Below are positions 11,828-24,547 of a stretch of DNA of 64,000 bases, piece by piece. Both the position numbers and the translations under genes were made by a program. Positions within the stretch are counted from its first letter, which is position 1. Every line of letters starts with the position of its first letter. Location: the NCBI GenBank assembly GCA_037447655.1, contig JBBHKE010001088.1, positions 20,195 through 84,194 of the forward strand, read 5' to 3'. This DNA is from Zygnema cylindricum (Eukaryota > Streptophyta > Zygnematophyceae > Zygnematales > Zygnemataceae). A model generated the notes under the pieces. That model made no database searches and had not been told where the DNA came from. It saw nothing but the letters and a program-made list of their open reading frames with translations.

Positions 11828-14800
11828 TAATCAGATTCAGAATCAGTTTAGATAGTTTAATCCAAGAAGAAATAGACAATCTTTCAATGCTTGTTTTTAT
11901 TGTAATGAAAAAGGTCATGGATACAAATTCTGTCCAAAGCTTAAGAAAGCTAATGAAACAAGTCTATATAGGCCTGGATGGCAGCAGAGCTAGTTTCATC
12001 AAGGCTTCACGGGATCATCACAACGAGGAAATGCATTATTCTCGGCGTCCTCATCTCATCACAACGAGTCTCTTTCACTCTCTAACGAGTAGGATGATGA
12101 TTTATTTGCTATGGCGGCAGCAATGGAGGCGCTAAGGACAATGGATGGATAATGGACACGGGAGCGTCCGCCCACATGTGCTGGAACAAGGCAGTTTTCA
12201 AAAATCTGATATCAACACCAGAGAAAAATATCTACTTTGCATGTGGAATAAGTGTGCAAACGCGGGCTGCAGGTGACATCTCCTTGCTAGTGGATTAAGA
12301 GGGCAAGGCAGTTGAGAGAACTCTTCATAATGTTCTATATGTCCCGGATTTTAAGAAAAATTTGTTCTCAACTTCTTTGGTAGAAAGTAAAGGGTTTGAG
12401 GTCAATCTAAAACATGGCAGGCTGTTACCAAAAATGGGAAAATTGCAGTTACAAGAACAATGGATGCCAGCAAAATGTATCGAATGGATATGCCCGATAA
12501 TAAAGAAATTTGATGTTTTGTATTCTGGTGCATTATCCTCAGATGAGCTGTGGCATAAAAGGTTAAGCCATGTGAATTATGATAGTATGAAAAAGATGGT
12601 CACTGCTGGTAAAATAGAAGGAGTCACTTTATCAAACCAGTCACCAAAAACGTGTTATGGATGTGCACTAGGGAAAATACACAGATTATCGTTTCCTCAG
12701 GAGTCTGAACATAGGTCTACGAAGCAACTCATTCATTCTGATGTTTTCGGCCCTGCAAAGGTACCATCTGCCGGGGGGATGAAATATATGGTTACGTTTA
12801 CATGGTTACCTTTACAGATGATTTTTCGAGGTTTACTAAAGTTTACTTCATGAAAGAAAAGAGTGAAGTCTTCACTCATTTTCAACACTACAAAGCGTGG
12901 GCGGAGAAACTACACGGTCTGCCAATTCTGGAGCTCGGAACGGACAATGGCGGGGAATATACGTCAAAAGAGTTTGAAATCTTCTTACTCAAGGAAGGTA
13001 TAAATCACAAATTGACTGTCCCATACTCTTCGGAACAGAATGGGGTCTCGGAAAGACTAAATAGAACTATCACAAAAAGCTCTAGGTCCATGCTTGTAGA
13101 TAAGGACGTAGATCCGAAATTCTGGGCTGAAGCATTAAATTGTGCGGTTTATATCAAAAATAGGATAGGTTCCAGATCGGTAGAAACCACCCCCAATAAG
13201 ATATAGAAGGGTAGAAAACTGGATGTTAGGCATTTCAAGGTCTTTGGAAGTAAGTGTTTTATGTTGTCCATAGCCATTTCTAGCCATGGATTCACCCTAG
13301 GAAGCACCACAGACTACCCTAAAAAAAGCGTACTTTGGATACATACAGAATTCAACAGAATTAACAAAACAAGCTGAAAATTTATTTAAAGATATTATCT
13401 AGGATATAAAATGACCTCATTAAGTTTCAGAAAAAAATAATAAACAGATTGATCACATCATCTAGTCAAAGTTGCAAAAAAGCAGTCTGCCGAACTTTGA
13501 TCAGACAGACTAACTTCACCATGAAGTAAAACACAGACCAGGCACACAATATACCTGAAAATCTGTGACAAATCAAAAATATAAATAGGAACAAACATGA
13601 ATAATTTCGGATAATTCTGCTAGCAGATCTGAGAGTAATCCTCAGATAAAATTACCAAAAATAACCATAAACAGTTTTTGGTCCAAAAAGTTCCTATGTC
13701 CTAAAATGACGAAGTCCTACAAATATATACAAGAGCTTACTGCTGAATGTACAGATGCATATCAGCGGTACGCTATCTACCAGCTACCTTTGTTAATTTC
13801 GGTATACCCGAATACTTCAAGGTATGTCAAAGTAAGTAAATCTACACTAATAATTAATTCACAAAAAGACACATCAATGTTCAACCAAATATTTACATCG
13901 ACGCTTCCGTAAAATCCGCGTACTGAGTATCAACTTGATTAGTCACTTGAGGACGAAACCACGTCATGAACCGACATCACATACGTACGGTCCACTTGAT
14001 ACCACATTATAAAAATACAATCCTTTGGAAATATCGGCGGACGCCGTCCGCCCTCCAAATGTACAACGGACCTCTTGCCGAAATTAAACCGTACCGAATT
14101 TGCGTCCTTTGCAATAAATACGCCTCTCGCAAATAAAGTACACTTGTCCAAATAAGACACTTCTTACCGGCGGCGTACATATTCAACATTTCGTAAATTT
14201 CACATCGGATCGCTTCGCGATCCGCCGTCCATTTGTAAACGTATCCCGAGCCACTCAATTAATCCTTTTAATTTCAATCGTACAATAACTCCCCCAATCC
14301 ACAAATCCATTCGAACCTCCATTTGTACCACCACAATATTTCCGGTAATAATCTACGCACAAACCGTCGCGTGCGCACAAAATGTGGCGTAAGTACGAAA
14401 CTAACATTTCAAAAACAACACTTTATTTTGGATACGTCTAATGATAGATGGAAAATGGAACCTAAGGGGTTGCCGCGCATTCTCTTAGGATACGATGATC
14501 ACTCTAAAGGTTATAGAGTCTTTGTTTTTGAGAGGAAGAAAATCATTGTAGCAAGGAACATCGTTGTCAAAGATGAACTAGACTCGATAGACTCATTTAA
14601 AATGACAGAGCAGCAGAAGCAGCAGAAGCAGCAAAAAGTACAGGAATATGCCATTTTAGATAGCATCCATAATATTGTCCCACTGATGCAAAATTCACCA
14701 GTGGTACCACCGGAATCATAACATAATCAGGTTCCACAACAGGTTCGTTTCGAAGCGCAACAACAACAGTCACTGGCTATGGATCGCAGCTAGCGCAACA

Positions 14801-16487
14801 AGCGCAACACACGGGATCCGACAATTTCAGCCTCAGAATTTCCGGGGGGAAGAAGATCCAATAGCTGCCTGTACGCAAACTCTCACTTTGCCTACTCGGC
14901 AGCCTCAGCGGAGCCTCTGACCATCCGGGAAGCCTTCTCATCACCGGAGCGGAATTACTGGATCGAGGCGGCAAATGATGAAATGAAGTCGATCATGGAA
15001 GCTCACACATGGGAGCTTCTGGACCTTCCTCCGGATCGAAAAGCGTTCGGCAGCAAATGGGTATTCAAGGTGAAGTTAAATCTAGAAATACCATTGAACA
15101 ATACAAGGCCAAACTTGTGGCAAAGGGATAGAATCAAAAGGAAGGAATTGATTTAGAAGAAACATTTTCTCTTGTGGTAAGATTTCCGACAGTTAGGATT
15201 TTGCTATCTCTAGCTGCTATAGAAAATATGGAAATACATCAGATGGATGTAAAGACGGCCTTTTTGCATGGAGAACTAGAGGAAACCATTTACATGCAGC
15301 AACCTGAAATGTATGCAGAACAAGGAAAAGAGCATTTAGTATGCAAACTACTAAAATCTTTGTACTGCCTAAAACAGGCCTCGAGGCAATGGAATCTAAA
15401 AGTTGATGAATTCTTAACTGGCTTAGGATTTAAAAGGATAAGTTCTGATCACTCTGTCTATGTGTTAAAGGGTGAGGATGGAATAGTGTATATAGCTATA
15501 TACTTAGATGATTTACTATTAGTTAGCAAATCAATGGCTGATATTAAAAAAAATAAAAATGCTTTAAAATCACTGTTCGAGATGAAAGACCTCGGAGAGG
15601 CAAAGTATATTTTGGGTATCCAGGTAGAGAGGGACAGGGAAAATAGATTAATAAAATTGACTCAAAATGAGGCTATTGGAAACATGATAGATGAATATGG
15701 AATGCGGGGGGCAAAAGGATGTCTAACTCCAATGGAATTTCGACATAAGTTAGAGGGGGAAGAAACACAACCTGGTGTTATTGTCAGTGAAATTTTTGAG
15801 TCAGGCGAGGATGATCCTATGACAGTGATACCTTACAGATAGATAGTGGGAAGTTTAATATATTTCATGAACTGTACCCGTCCGGATATTGCTGCTGCAG
15901 TTGGGGTACTTAGCAAGAGTCTAGAGAATCCGAGGAAATCTGACCGTGATGCAGCAAGAAGAGTGTTAAGATACTTGGCAAGAACCAAAGACCTCAAACT
16001 CACACTAGGCGGAAGAGAAGTGAAGCTGCAAACATGGAGTGATGCAAGCTTTGGCGATATGCCAAGTCGAAAATCCACCACGGGATTCGTTCTGCAAATT
16101 GGGAACGGGACTTGCTGTTGGAGCAGAAAACTGTAAAAGGTCACAGCACAATCGGCGATGGAGTCAGAATATATGGCAGCGAGTTCGGCCCTCATAAAAC
16201 TCTTGTAGGTGAAATCCATGTTGCAAGAATTGGGATACATGCAGGTTGGTCCACAAGTGATCTGGTGTGATAATCAAGCTGCCATTGCCATTGCTTCTAA
16301 CCCAAGTCACCACTTCAAAAGTAAGCACATGGATGTAAGATTACACTTTGTAAGGGAAAAAGTGTTCTCTAGAGTGATTAAATTATGCTATTTGCCAGAT
16401 ACAAAAATGGTTGCTGATATGCTCACTAAATCTCTTCCTGCTCCTAAGCTGAAGTACAGTAGAGACGCAGTGGGATTAAGTGAATAG
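11828..16487 (+). pseudogene. Gag end and pol of D, broken by an LTR insertion
   Basis: A CCHC knuckle (CFYCNEKGHGYKFC) is at about 11890-11935 and a protease motif WTRERPP/IMDTGAS region at about 12145-12175. The pre-integrase motif LWHKRLSHVNYDSM starts at about 12548, and the integrase core TFTDDFSRFTK is at about 12803-12840 with GTDNGGEYTS at about 12940. After the F-LTR (13262-14420) the frame resumes in the FILDTSND motif. RT has YLDD at about 15500-15520; RNase H spans 15846-16487 and ends in the ADMLTKSLPAPKL motif. Stops and a 14-bp tandem duplication (12788-12815) disrupt it. Confidence 0.87.
13262..14420 (-). mobile_element. Solo F-type LTR in D integrase region
   Basis: 1159 bp; the minus strand starts TGTTGTTTTTGAAATG and ends GGCTATGGACAACA. 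Flanks tttta (13257-13261) and cttta (14421-14425) are a 5-bp duplication with one change. Removal restores the D reading GSKCFILDTSND. The same LTR type occurs in plus orientation at 18298-20623. Confidence 0.88.
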
Positions 16488-17607
16488 CTGAGTTTCTGCA
16501 CTGCAATACTGCCATGCTGCGCTAGTCCAATTACGAGAATGTAGTGGGAAAAAGTGACTTGCTAAAATTGTTACGTTGCTATGCTGCGATGCTGCGCTAG
16601 TTCGACATCGAAGCTGCGCTGGCATATTGAGTCTAAAGCTTTAGGGGAGTGTTGTTCTTGGAAAGCTTTAAGACTCAGCATATTTATAGGACGGCGGAAA
16701 AATAGATCTATAGGGACGCGCTTCGTCACTTGAAGCACAGTGCAGGTTTTGAATGGTACCGACAACGCAGCTGCGTCGCAGATGGAACAAGCGCAGCTGC
16801 GGTTATTTTTGATATGGCCTGTACGGACGAACGCAACCTGCGACGCAACGGGACAAACCAAACTGCAGACATTTTGGTATAAGACAACACAGTTGCTACG
16901 CAACATGACAAACGCAGCTGCGACAGTTTTCGGAATGGGATAGCGCAGCGGTTACGAAGCTGCAGATATTTGAATGTGATCAATAATCAAGCTGCGCTGC
17001 TACGGTTGATATGAATAAACTCAACGGACGAGATTCATAAGAGAAAAATTAAGTAACTTAACAACCGGATGGACGTATCCAGACAATTGTCACTAAGCTA
17101 GGCGACAAGTATTTGAACAAATCACTTGTATAAGATTCTCAGTAATATTGATTGTACAGTGATGGGTTAGTTTTAGCGTGATTAGGAGCACTTAGACCAT
17201 AGTGGCAGTTTAGGTCTTTTGGACTTATCTTTTAGGAACACTTGTATCAGCGGTACAACACTATGTAGTAGGACAACTGAGTGAAGAGTATAAGACTTAG
17301 GGCGTAGAACATTTTATGTATCAAGACTTCCAGACTGTGTAATCTGCAAACTATTTTTGGGAAACTTCTGAGTTGCATATCTTGGTGTATGTTGGATCAA
17401 TTGAGCTGAAACATTAGGAGTTGTTTTTCTTTGTTATATTCTATACTCTGGTATAGTTTGAAATAGTTTGGTTCATTGTATCAGATTTGGTGAGCTGTTG
17501 AAAACAGCTGTTTAATAGGATTCTTGATAAGCTTCCGTGAGTGAGATTATGTCTTCTTCCACTACTACTGCTGATGCTCCACCTGTTCCAATGGTTGTAG
17601 AACAATA
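16488..17607 (+). repeat. 3' leader and 3' LTR of D
   Basis: After the RNase H stop, a non-coding stretch leads to the purine-rich taggggag and an LTR beginning TGTTGTTCTTGG at 16650. The LTR ends near 17607 after a short frame MSSSTTTADAPP, which corresponds to the Gag start encoded at the end of the C-type LTRs. The interior is rich in repeated gctgcg/cagctgcg words (16740-17000). Confidence 0.8.
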
Positions 17608-18669
17608 AATCTATGTTTTTGAAGATGAGGAAGGTGTTATATTTATTGCAGTTTATGTTGATGATTTGCTTGTTTTAAGTAAATCAATGGAAAAAATTAA
17701 AAGACTGAAAACCGATCTTAGAGGGAGATTTGAAATGAAGGATATGGGGGAAGCAAAATATATTTTGGGAATTCAAGTAGAAAGAGACCAAAAAAGAAAG
17801 ATTATAAGATTGACTCAAAAGGAAGCAATAGGGAACATGCTTGAAAAATTTCAGATGGATAAAGCTAATAGTCGTACAACTCCAATGGAGTTAAAGAAAG
17901 GAAGTGAGGGGAGTGAGGAAGAAGGAGTCATAATCTTAGATGAGAAATTATCTCCTGAAGAACAAAAGTTCATGCAGACTATTCGTTACAGGCAAGTACT
18001 GGGAAGTCTTATCTATTTTATGAATTGTAACCGGCCGGATTTAGCTGCAACTGTAAGAGTGCTGAGTAAAAGTCTAAATGCTCCCACTAAAAGGGATTGG
18101 GAGGCAGCTAAGAGAGTTCTTAGATATTTGATAGGAATAATGGATCTATGGTTGCATTTGGGTGGGGAAAATACTGGCATCACCACTTGGAGTGATGCTA
18201 GTTATGGTGATGCTTTCATGATGAGATGTACTTCTGGATATGTATTATATGTGGGTGATGGGGCTTGCTGTTGGAGTAGCAAACAACAAAAGGTTATTGT
18301 TGTTTTGAAATGTTAGTTTCATGCGTACAAAACATTTTATGCGCACGCGACATTTCGTGCGTATGTTATTATCGGAAGTAATGTGGTTATACAAATAGAG
18401 GTTCGAATGGATTTGTGGATTGTGGGAGTAAATGTATGAGTAAAATTAAAAGGACGTGATGGAGTAATTGAGTGGCGCGAAATGCGTTAAGAAATGGACG
18501 GCGGATTGCGACGCGATCCGACATAAAATATTCAAAGAGATTGAAATGGTACGTTGCACATACGAAACATAATGCAACAGGTGGCATTTATTGCAAACGA
18601 CGCGACGGTACAAAGAATCCTATTTTACAGGAGTACTTAAAACTGGTAGGCGTAATTTATGGCGAAGTA

Positions 18670-19723
18670 TGAAACTCTGAGACCTCCATAAGTCCTCAGA
18701 GTGGACAGCTTCCAAGAAGCCTCTAGGATAACCCTGACCCCTTAGTGTTTCAGCAAGAACAACTACCACCCTGGCAGACAATAACTGTGACAACCTTCAC
18801 CCTTGTAAAGAGAAGACTCCCCTAAGTTGATAGCAAAATGAATCTCTGAATTTGCTCCCCTGAGAAGTAAGTTATGGAGGGTCAAAGTTGACCTTTTGTA
18901 CAAAAACTCTCTAGGAGAGAGGATCATATCTCCTAATTTTTCTAAGTCCTATCTCTCTCACAGACTCTATCTACTGATGTACGGAGCCAATAAGATTACA
19001 CTTCCGTACACAAAAGTACAACTGCCGGTGTACTTTCTGTACGAACACTGTACTACATGGCCTATATGTCGACACGTGGTATATTCGGATTCGCTCCTTT
19101 AATCCTCGGAGATGCCGCGATCCAATGTCATTACGCCACGTGTCATCAGATGTGGCGATGACCAAAAACCGCCGAAATCCTCTTCCGCGATCTCGGCGTT
19201 AATTCCGGCCGTCCGATTATATTCACATTTAATCTTAGCTGTAATAAATACATGCGCGGTATTCGTTTCGCTAAAGAAAGTAATGCGCGGTATTGATTTT
19301 TTATCTGTAGCGTAATCCGTACTTTTACATTATTGGATCTATGTATCCCGTAAACAATTACAGTTAAATGAATTATCCTACATGGTAATGTTTAATTAAA
19401 TATCAAACCATATAGTACGTAACACTAGTTAAAGACTTAATGGCTAAGGCTACCAGCTACTAGCTGCTTGTCGCCGGCAGATACCAGGATCAAATCCTGT
19501 GGCCGGCACATATATTTTTACTAAATAAACCCCTAACTAATACATATTTCTCGTAAACCTCGGGATAGCCTAGGTAGCCATAACTCTAGCTTGCTCTCCA
19601 ATTTTCAGTGACTGCGACAAGTTTGAGAGTTGGAGAGAGAAGTTAGAGGTAGACTGCCTCGGCTTCTTTCTATATTTCTATTTAGACCTAGAAAATACTT
19701 TAAACGGACCATTAATTTCTACA
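18670..19723 (-). mobile_element. Solo B-type LTR nested in F LTR, inverted
   Basis: 1054 bp bounded by plus-strand TGAAACTC...TTTCTACA with perfect duplications aagta (18665-18669 and 19724-19728). It is the fourth nesting level: B LTR in F LTR in B1 in T3. Confidence 0.93.
19436..19508 (+). other. tRNA-like segment in nested solo B LTR
   Basis: cttaatggctaaggc (19436-19450) resembles an A box, and ggatcaaatcc (19487-19497) resembles a B box. The A-box part is almost the same as in the A-element LTR (ttaatggataagg), suggesting a shared ancestral module. Confidence 0.5.
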
Positions 19724-20991
19724 AAGTACGTAATTGCGGTACGGACAAATTTGGATGGTTTCACATCGTTTCCTCAAGTGGAATTTGGGATCATGTGGCG
19801 CGACATCAAGGGTGTCGAACAAGAGCAACGGACGGCGGACAAAGGCCGCCGGTATTTTTCAAGTAGTGGTGACGGGAAATTGCTTCAATCACACAATATC
19901 TATTTTTGGACGGCTCAGGTTGTTTTACGAGATTTGTGGAGTCTTATTGACTTACACGCAATGACTCAGCATACGATTTTGTTGTCAGTGTAAATATTTG
20001 GTTAAACATTGTTTTTTCTTTTTGTGAATTAGTCATTAGTGTACTTTTACTCATTTTGACATACCTTGAAGTATTCGGGTATATTAACATTAATTGAGGT
20101 AGCTGGTAGATAGCGTACGTCTGGTATGCCTCCGTACGGTCAGTAGTGAGCTCTAGTTTATATTTGGAGGACTTAGTCATTTTAAGATATAGGAACTTTT
20201 TGTACCAAAAATTGTTTATGGTGTTTTTGGTAATTTTATCTGAGTAATGCTCTCAAATCTGTTCGCAGAATTAACTGAAATTTTGCATGTGTGTTCCTCC
20301 CTGTATTCTTACATTGCTACAGATTTGCACTTATATTTTGTGTTTGGTTTGTGTTTTACTTCATTGTGAAGTTTGTCGGTTTTATCAAAGTTCTGGCAGA
20401 CTGTTTTTCTGCATCTTTGACCAAATGATGTGATCACTTTGTTTATAATTTTGTCTCAAACTTTGTCAAGTTATTTTTAAGCTTAGAAACTATCTGTGTT
20501 TGTAGTATAAGCTTGCTTTGATTTTTCTGTAGAATTCTGTGTTGATTCAAAGTAGGTTGTTTTTGGGTAGTCTGTGGTGCTTCCGAGGGTAAATCTATGG
20601 TTGAAAATGGCTATGGACAATAGTTATTGCTCATTCCACCATGGAGGCTGAGTATATGGCATCTTGCTCTGCTGTAGAAGAATTGATGTGGGTCAAGTCT
20701 TTGCTTGGTGAGCTCGGTCACCTTAAGAGTGGTGTGCAGAAAATGTTTTGTGATAATCAGGCAACAATTGATATTTTTGCCAATCCTAAACATCATTTTA
20801 AAGCCAAACGCATGGATATTAGACTCAGTTTTGTTAGAGAGAAAGTAGAAAATAAAAAAATCAGTTTAGAGTACCGACCAAATAGTGAGATGGTAGCAGA
20901 TATGATGGCCAAACCTGTGCCTTCCCCTAAGCTAATTTTGTGCAGGGAGAAGTGTGGTCTAAAATTAAAGATTGACTAGAAAATAGGGGAG

Positions 20992-22058
20992 TGTAGAAAT
21001 TAATGGTTCCTTTTTAAGTATTTTCTAGGTCTAAATTAAAATATAGAAAGAAGCCAAGGCAGTCTATCTCTAACTTTTCTCTCCAACTCCCACACTTGTC
21101 GCAGTCACTGGGAAGTTGGAGTGAAAGTTAGAGCCATGGCTGCCTAGGCTATCCAGAGATTTACAAAAAATAGATTAGTTTATTTACCGAAAAGTTTATT
21201 TACTAAAAGGGTAGATGTCGAAACTAAGATTTGATTTTGGAACCTTCGGAATGTTAGATAGCCGGTAGCCGGTAGTTCTAACTGTTTAGTCTAAGACTAA
21301 TGATATATGATATAGGGTTTGATATTTATTTAAATATTATTACGTAGAATAATTCATTTAACTGCAACAATTTACAAGATACATAGATCTCGTTATGTAA
21401 AAGTACGGATTGAGGCACTAAGAAAGAACAAGTACCGCGCATTTGTTTTGATAGCGAAACGAATACGGCGCAGGTATTTATCATAGCTACGATTTAAATC
21501 TGCATTTAATCGGATTGCCGAAATGAATTGCCGAGATCGCAGAAAAGGATTTTGGCGGTTTTTGGTCATCGCCACATCGGATGACACGTGGCAAAAAGAC
21601 ATTGGATTGCGGCATCTCCGAGGATTAAGGGAGCAAATCCAAATATACCATGTGTCGACATTTAGGCCATGTCGTACAGTATTCGTACAGAAAGTACACC
21701 GGCAGCTGTTTTTTTGTGTATGGAAGAGTAATATGATTGGTTTTCGTACATCAGTAGATAGTGTTTCTGAGAGAGATAGGACTTAGAAAAATTGGTAGAT
21801 AGGACCCTCTCTCCTAGAGAGCTTTTGTACAAAAGGTAAACTTTGACCCTCGATAACTTACTGCTCAGGTGAGCAAATTCAGAGATTCATTTTGCTATCG
21901 ACTCAAGGGAGTCTTGCCTTCACACGGGTGAAGGTGGTCAGAGTTTTTGTTTGCCAGGGTGGCATTTATTATTGCTAAAACACAAAGGGGTCAGGGATAT
22001 CCTAGAGGCTTCTTGGAAGCTGTCCACTCTGACGACTAATGGAGGTCTCAGGGTTTCA
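20992..22058 (+). repeat. 3' LTR of B1
   Basis: 1067 bp, TGTAGAAATTAATGG to GGGTTTCA, preceded by the purine-rich aaataggggag that serves as polypurine tract. It pairs with the 5' LTR at 7117-8181. Differences from that LTR are scattered, implying an old insertion. Confidence 0.92.
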
Positions 22059-22733
22059 TAGTGTCCTAGCTAGAGAGGCAGGGGAAGATCTACATGTAGG
22101 GTTGGAATTCGACATTAACCTCTGGGGAAGACCACTGGAAGCCTGGGCGGCGATTGAGCCGGGTAAAATGGATTGGACCCTGGGGGAGCAGTTAAACCCT
22201 CAGCAGAAAGCGCGGCTCTCCGAACTATTGGCCAAAAACAAGTAGGTGTTCTCATGGTCGGAAACAGATGTTGGCATCTACAAAAGAACCCCTTTCCGAA
22301 ATGATTTCATGGACAAGACAGCTACTCTTTGGCAAAAACAGTATCCTCTCAGTTTCAAGGAGAAGGAATTTATCACGGCTAAGGTCACAAACTTTGGTGG
22401 AAGCCGGATTGGTTCAAGAAAGTACATGACTCCATGGGTTCGCTTCCCGAACAGTCCTCCCTCCCAAAAAGGACTCGTCCGGGATAACCGTAGATTTCTG
22501 GATGTGTGGAGATTATCGCATGTTAAACACAACCACCATTTCTGATTGATATCCGATGCCGACCTCGGAAGAGATATTCGACACTCTCTTGCTGGTGCCA
22601 CTACCTACTCCACTCTGGACATGAAAAACGGTTTCCACCAAATTGCCATGGAACCGAAGCTCCGGGAGAGATTGACATTCACGGTAGGTTCTCGGCTCTG
22701 TGAATGGATTAACATGCCCTTCGGGCTGAAGAA
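22059..22733 (+). pseudogene. T3 gypsy RT, N-terminal part
   Basis: After the target duplication, the sequence encodes a pre-RT region (MDWTLGEQLNPQQKARLSELLAKNK), a conserved VFSWSETDVG-like box, then RT motifs: MCGDYRMLN-like (shifted frame, about 22495-22530), STLDMKNGFHQIAM (about 22610-22650) and MPFGLKN (about 22712-22733). At least two frameshifts and two stops are present. The frame continues at 38161 as ALAKFQGAMD after removal of C1. Confidence 0.85.
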
Positions 22734-23027
22734 TGTTGTTTTTTGAAAGCTTTAGTCCTCTCTATGCCTCACTTGTGAGGGAGAGAGAGCTGTTCAGGAC
22801 TTAAGTTATTTTTGGTTGAGTTCGGTTCAGTAATTACAAAAATTAGTGTGACAATGAAGTTGGAAGTTCACAGTTCATTCACACTTGGGACACGCGTCGT
22901 CACTTGAGAGAAATGCGTGAGTATGTCCTCCGTGGACGTACGGAAATTCTGCAGGACCACGACACTTCGTGAAGTCACATCTATGGTGCCAAATCCTCTA
23001 AGCGGACGGCTGACAACCGCCGCCAAC

Positions 23028-24123
23028 TGAAATTCTATGGGCTCCATTGCCCACAGAATTCGCAGATCCAAAAGAAGCTAATCTAGATAGTGCCGACTCC
23101 AAGTTGATATAAACTCAAATGAATGATCCCTTGACAATTAGAACCCCAATAAACATTCACCCCTGTGAAGAGAAGACCTTCTATGTGCTCAGTTCCACCA
23201 CAGAATGCAAAGCTTGAATATGTGGTTTTGGACAATATTCCCCACTTTGACTTTCCCACTGAATAAGCTCCACCCTGGCAAGCAATGACTCCGACCGACT
23301 ACACCATTATGTAGATTGGACTCCCCTGAGTCCGCAGCAAAAAGAATCACTGAATTTGCTCACCCGAGCATTAAGTTATGGCTGGTCAAAGTTGACCTTT
23401 ATAGTTACAAGCTCTCTTAGAGAGAGGTACCTAAATATCACTAAGTCTTGGTCTGCCTACTCACGACTACCTACTACTAAACCCTAGCCAATAGGAACAC
23501 TATATAGTACAAGAAGGTACGATGGGCGATGTACTTATTGTACGGCCATTGTACGACATGGTCTACAAGGTGACATGTGCCAAATCGGGAGCCATGGTTC
23601 CTCCTCCCATCTTCTCCGGTGTCAAATAATGTGGCGCCACGTGGCACCGCGTGACGCTATTCCCAAAGGCCGCCGAAAGCTTATTGCGGGTGGCGGCTGT
23701 AATGGTGGCCGTCCGATCAATTGTATTTATACGGCTTCGATTCGCTTCCATGCATCAATTGATTAATGCGCGTTTTCGTTAGTCTGCTGCGAATTAGTCC
23801 TTTGAATCAATAGATAAATATGCGTGAAACGTCTCACGTGTATCGTTTCGATAGTAACTTAATGGATAAGGCTTTGGTCTATTTCGTAGCCTGCAGAACC
23901 TGGTACAAATCCGACCGGCGGTGTATTTTGCTAAAACTAGTAAAATACTTTCTAATTCATTCTGCCTCCTTCTAAATGATGCGGCAACCATGGCGTGCCT
24001 TTTGTCCTCTCTTTCTCTCTCTTTACATTCTAACTAAAATATAGAAGTGAACTATTAGTCACCTCTTTTCAACACTCTATTTATTTTTCCAATACAGACC
24101 TAGAAAATACATAAATTTCAACA
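23028..24123 (-). repeat. 3' LTR of A
   Basis: 1096 bp; plus strand TGAAATTC...TTTCAACA. By eye about 3% different from the 5' LTR, with differences concentrated in the tRNA-like segment at 23856-23920. Confidence 0.93.
23856..23920 (+). other. tRNA-like segment in A 3' LTR (decayed copy)
   Basis: cttaatggataagg (23859-23872) followed by ggtacaaatcc (23902-23912). The B-box-like part has an extra change compared with the partner LTR (ggttcaagtcc). Confidence 0.5.
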
Positions 24124-24136
24124 CTCCCCTTATTTT

Positions 24137-24547
24137 CTAGTCTACCTTCTTTTCAACTCCCACTAAAACCTTTTTTTTTTTCTTCCTATTCCTCTTTCTT
24201 TTCTTCTCGTAAAACTTTAAGTGAATACCCTCGTATTTAAAGAAGTGTATTAGATGAACCGAAATAATAATTACATCACACATTTTATTTTGCATGCCAT
24301 TTTTCATAAATCCGAGAAAAGATTTTATCCACCTCATCTCTTTTCCATCCACACTAAATCCAATTTCCCTCTTGCAATTCGAACAGCCAGCCCCATCTCC
24401 AATATGCAACACACACCCAGATGCTAACCCTTTTATAGGCACACCTTCATAAATGCCATCCCTCCCATTAGTGATGTCAAATCCATTACCCCCCAAATTT
24501 TCCCAAAAAACAAGTGTCCCCACTAAGTTCCTCATAAGATCTACGTC
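24137..24547 (-). pseudogene. RNase H-like remnant tail of element A
   Basis: This continues the Gag frame after one stop (24548-24550; the G copy has a sense codon there). Segments match copia RNase H in outline: FDITNGRDGIYEGVPIKG corresponds to the TTWSDASYGDAxMRR box and SGCVLHIGDGAGC to SGYVLYVGDGACC. The catalytic acidic residues are largely lost. The tail ends in a Lys/Arg-rich stretch. Confidence 0.7.

Larger units (their letters stand above)
11828..17607 (+). mobile_element. D, 5'-truncated Ty1/copia retrotransposon inside B1
   Basis: The element begins in mid-Gag just before a zinc knuckle and runs through protease, integrase, RT and RNase H to a complete-looking 3' LTR (16650-17607). 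The 5' LTR and N-terminal Gag are missing, as is the N-terminal half of B1 RT, so one deletion probably removed both. The right end falls inside the B1 RT sequence just before its IYVFEDE motif. Confidence 0.85.
18298..20623 (+). mobile_element. Solo F-type LTR in B1 RNase H, with nested B LTR
   Basis: It starts TGTTGTTTTGAAATG and ends GGACAATA (normally ACA). Perfect duplications gttat flank it (18293-18297 and 20624-20628), and removal restores KQQKVIAHSTME in RNase H. Without the nested B LTR (18670-19723) it is about 1267 bp. Small open frames inside are not conserved between the two F copies. Confidence 0.9.
17608..20979 (+). pseudogene. RT C-terminus and RNase H of B1, split by an F-LTR
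   Basis: The reading resumes as IYVFEDEEGVIFIAVYVDD at about 17610-17670, with the YVDD catalytic pair intact, and continues openly to the RNase H motif YGDAFMMRCTSGYVLYVGDGACCWSS. It is cut at 18297 by the F-LTR and resumes at 20629 with STMEAEYMASCSAVEELMWVKSL, ending at the stop at 20977-20979. Apart from the insertion and the missing N-terminal RT, this stretch has few defects. Confidence 0.9.
7117..22058 (+). mobile_element. B1, Ty1/copia retrotransposon with nested insertions
   Basis: The LTRs at 7117-8181 and 20992-22058 are flanked by identical 5-bp target duplications tagtg (7112-7116 and 22059-22063). Gag, protease and integrase lie left of inserted element D; the C-terminal part of RT and RNase H lie right of it. 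The N-terminal half of RT is absent, so a deletion accompanied or followed the D insertion. Two further insertions (solo B-LTR in gag, F-LTR in RNase H) have their own duplications. Confidence 0.92.

Noticed and set aside
14323-14420. N-terminal part of the ORF starting MYHHNISGNN as a new protein
   Set aside because: The first third is F-LTR sequence fused by chance to the resumed D pol frame at 14421.
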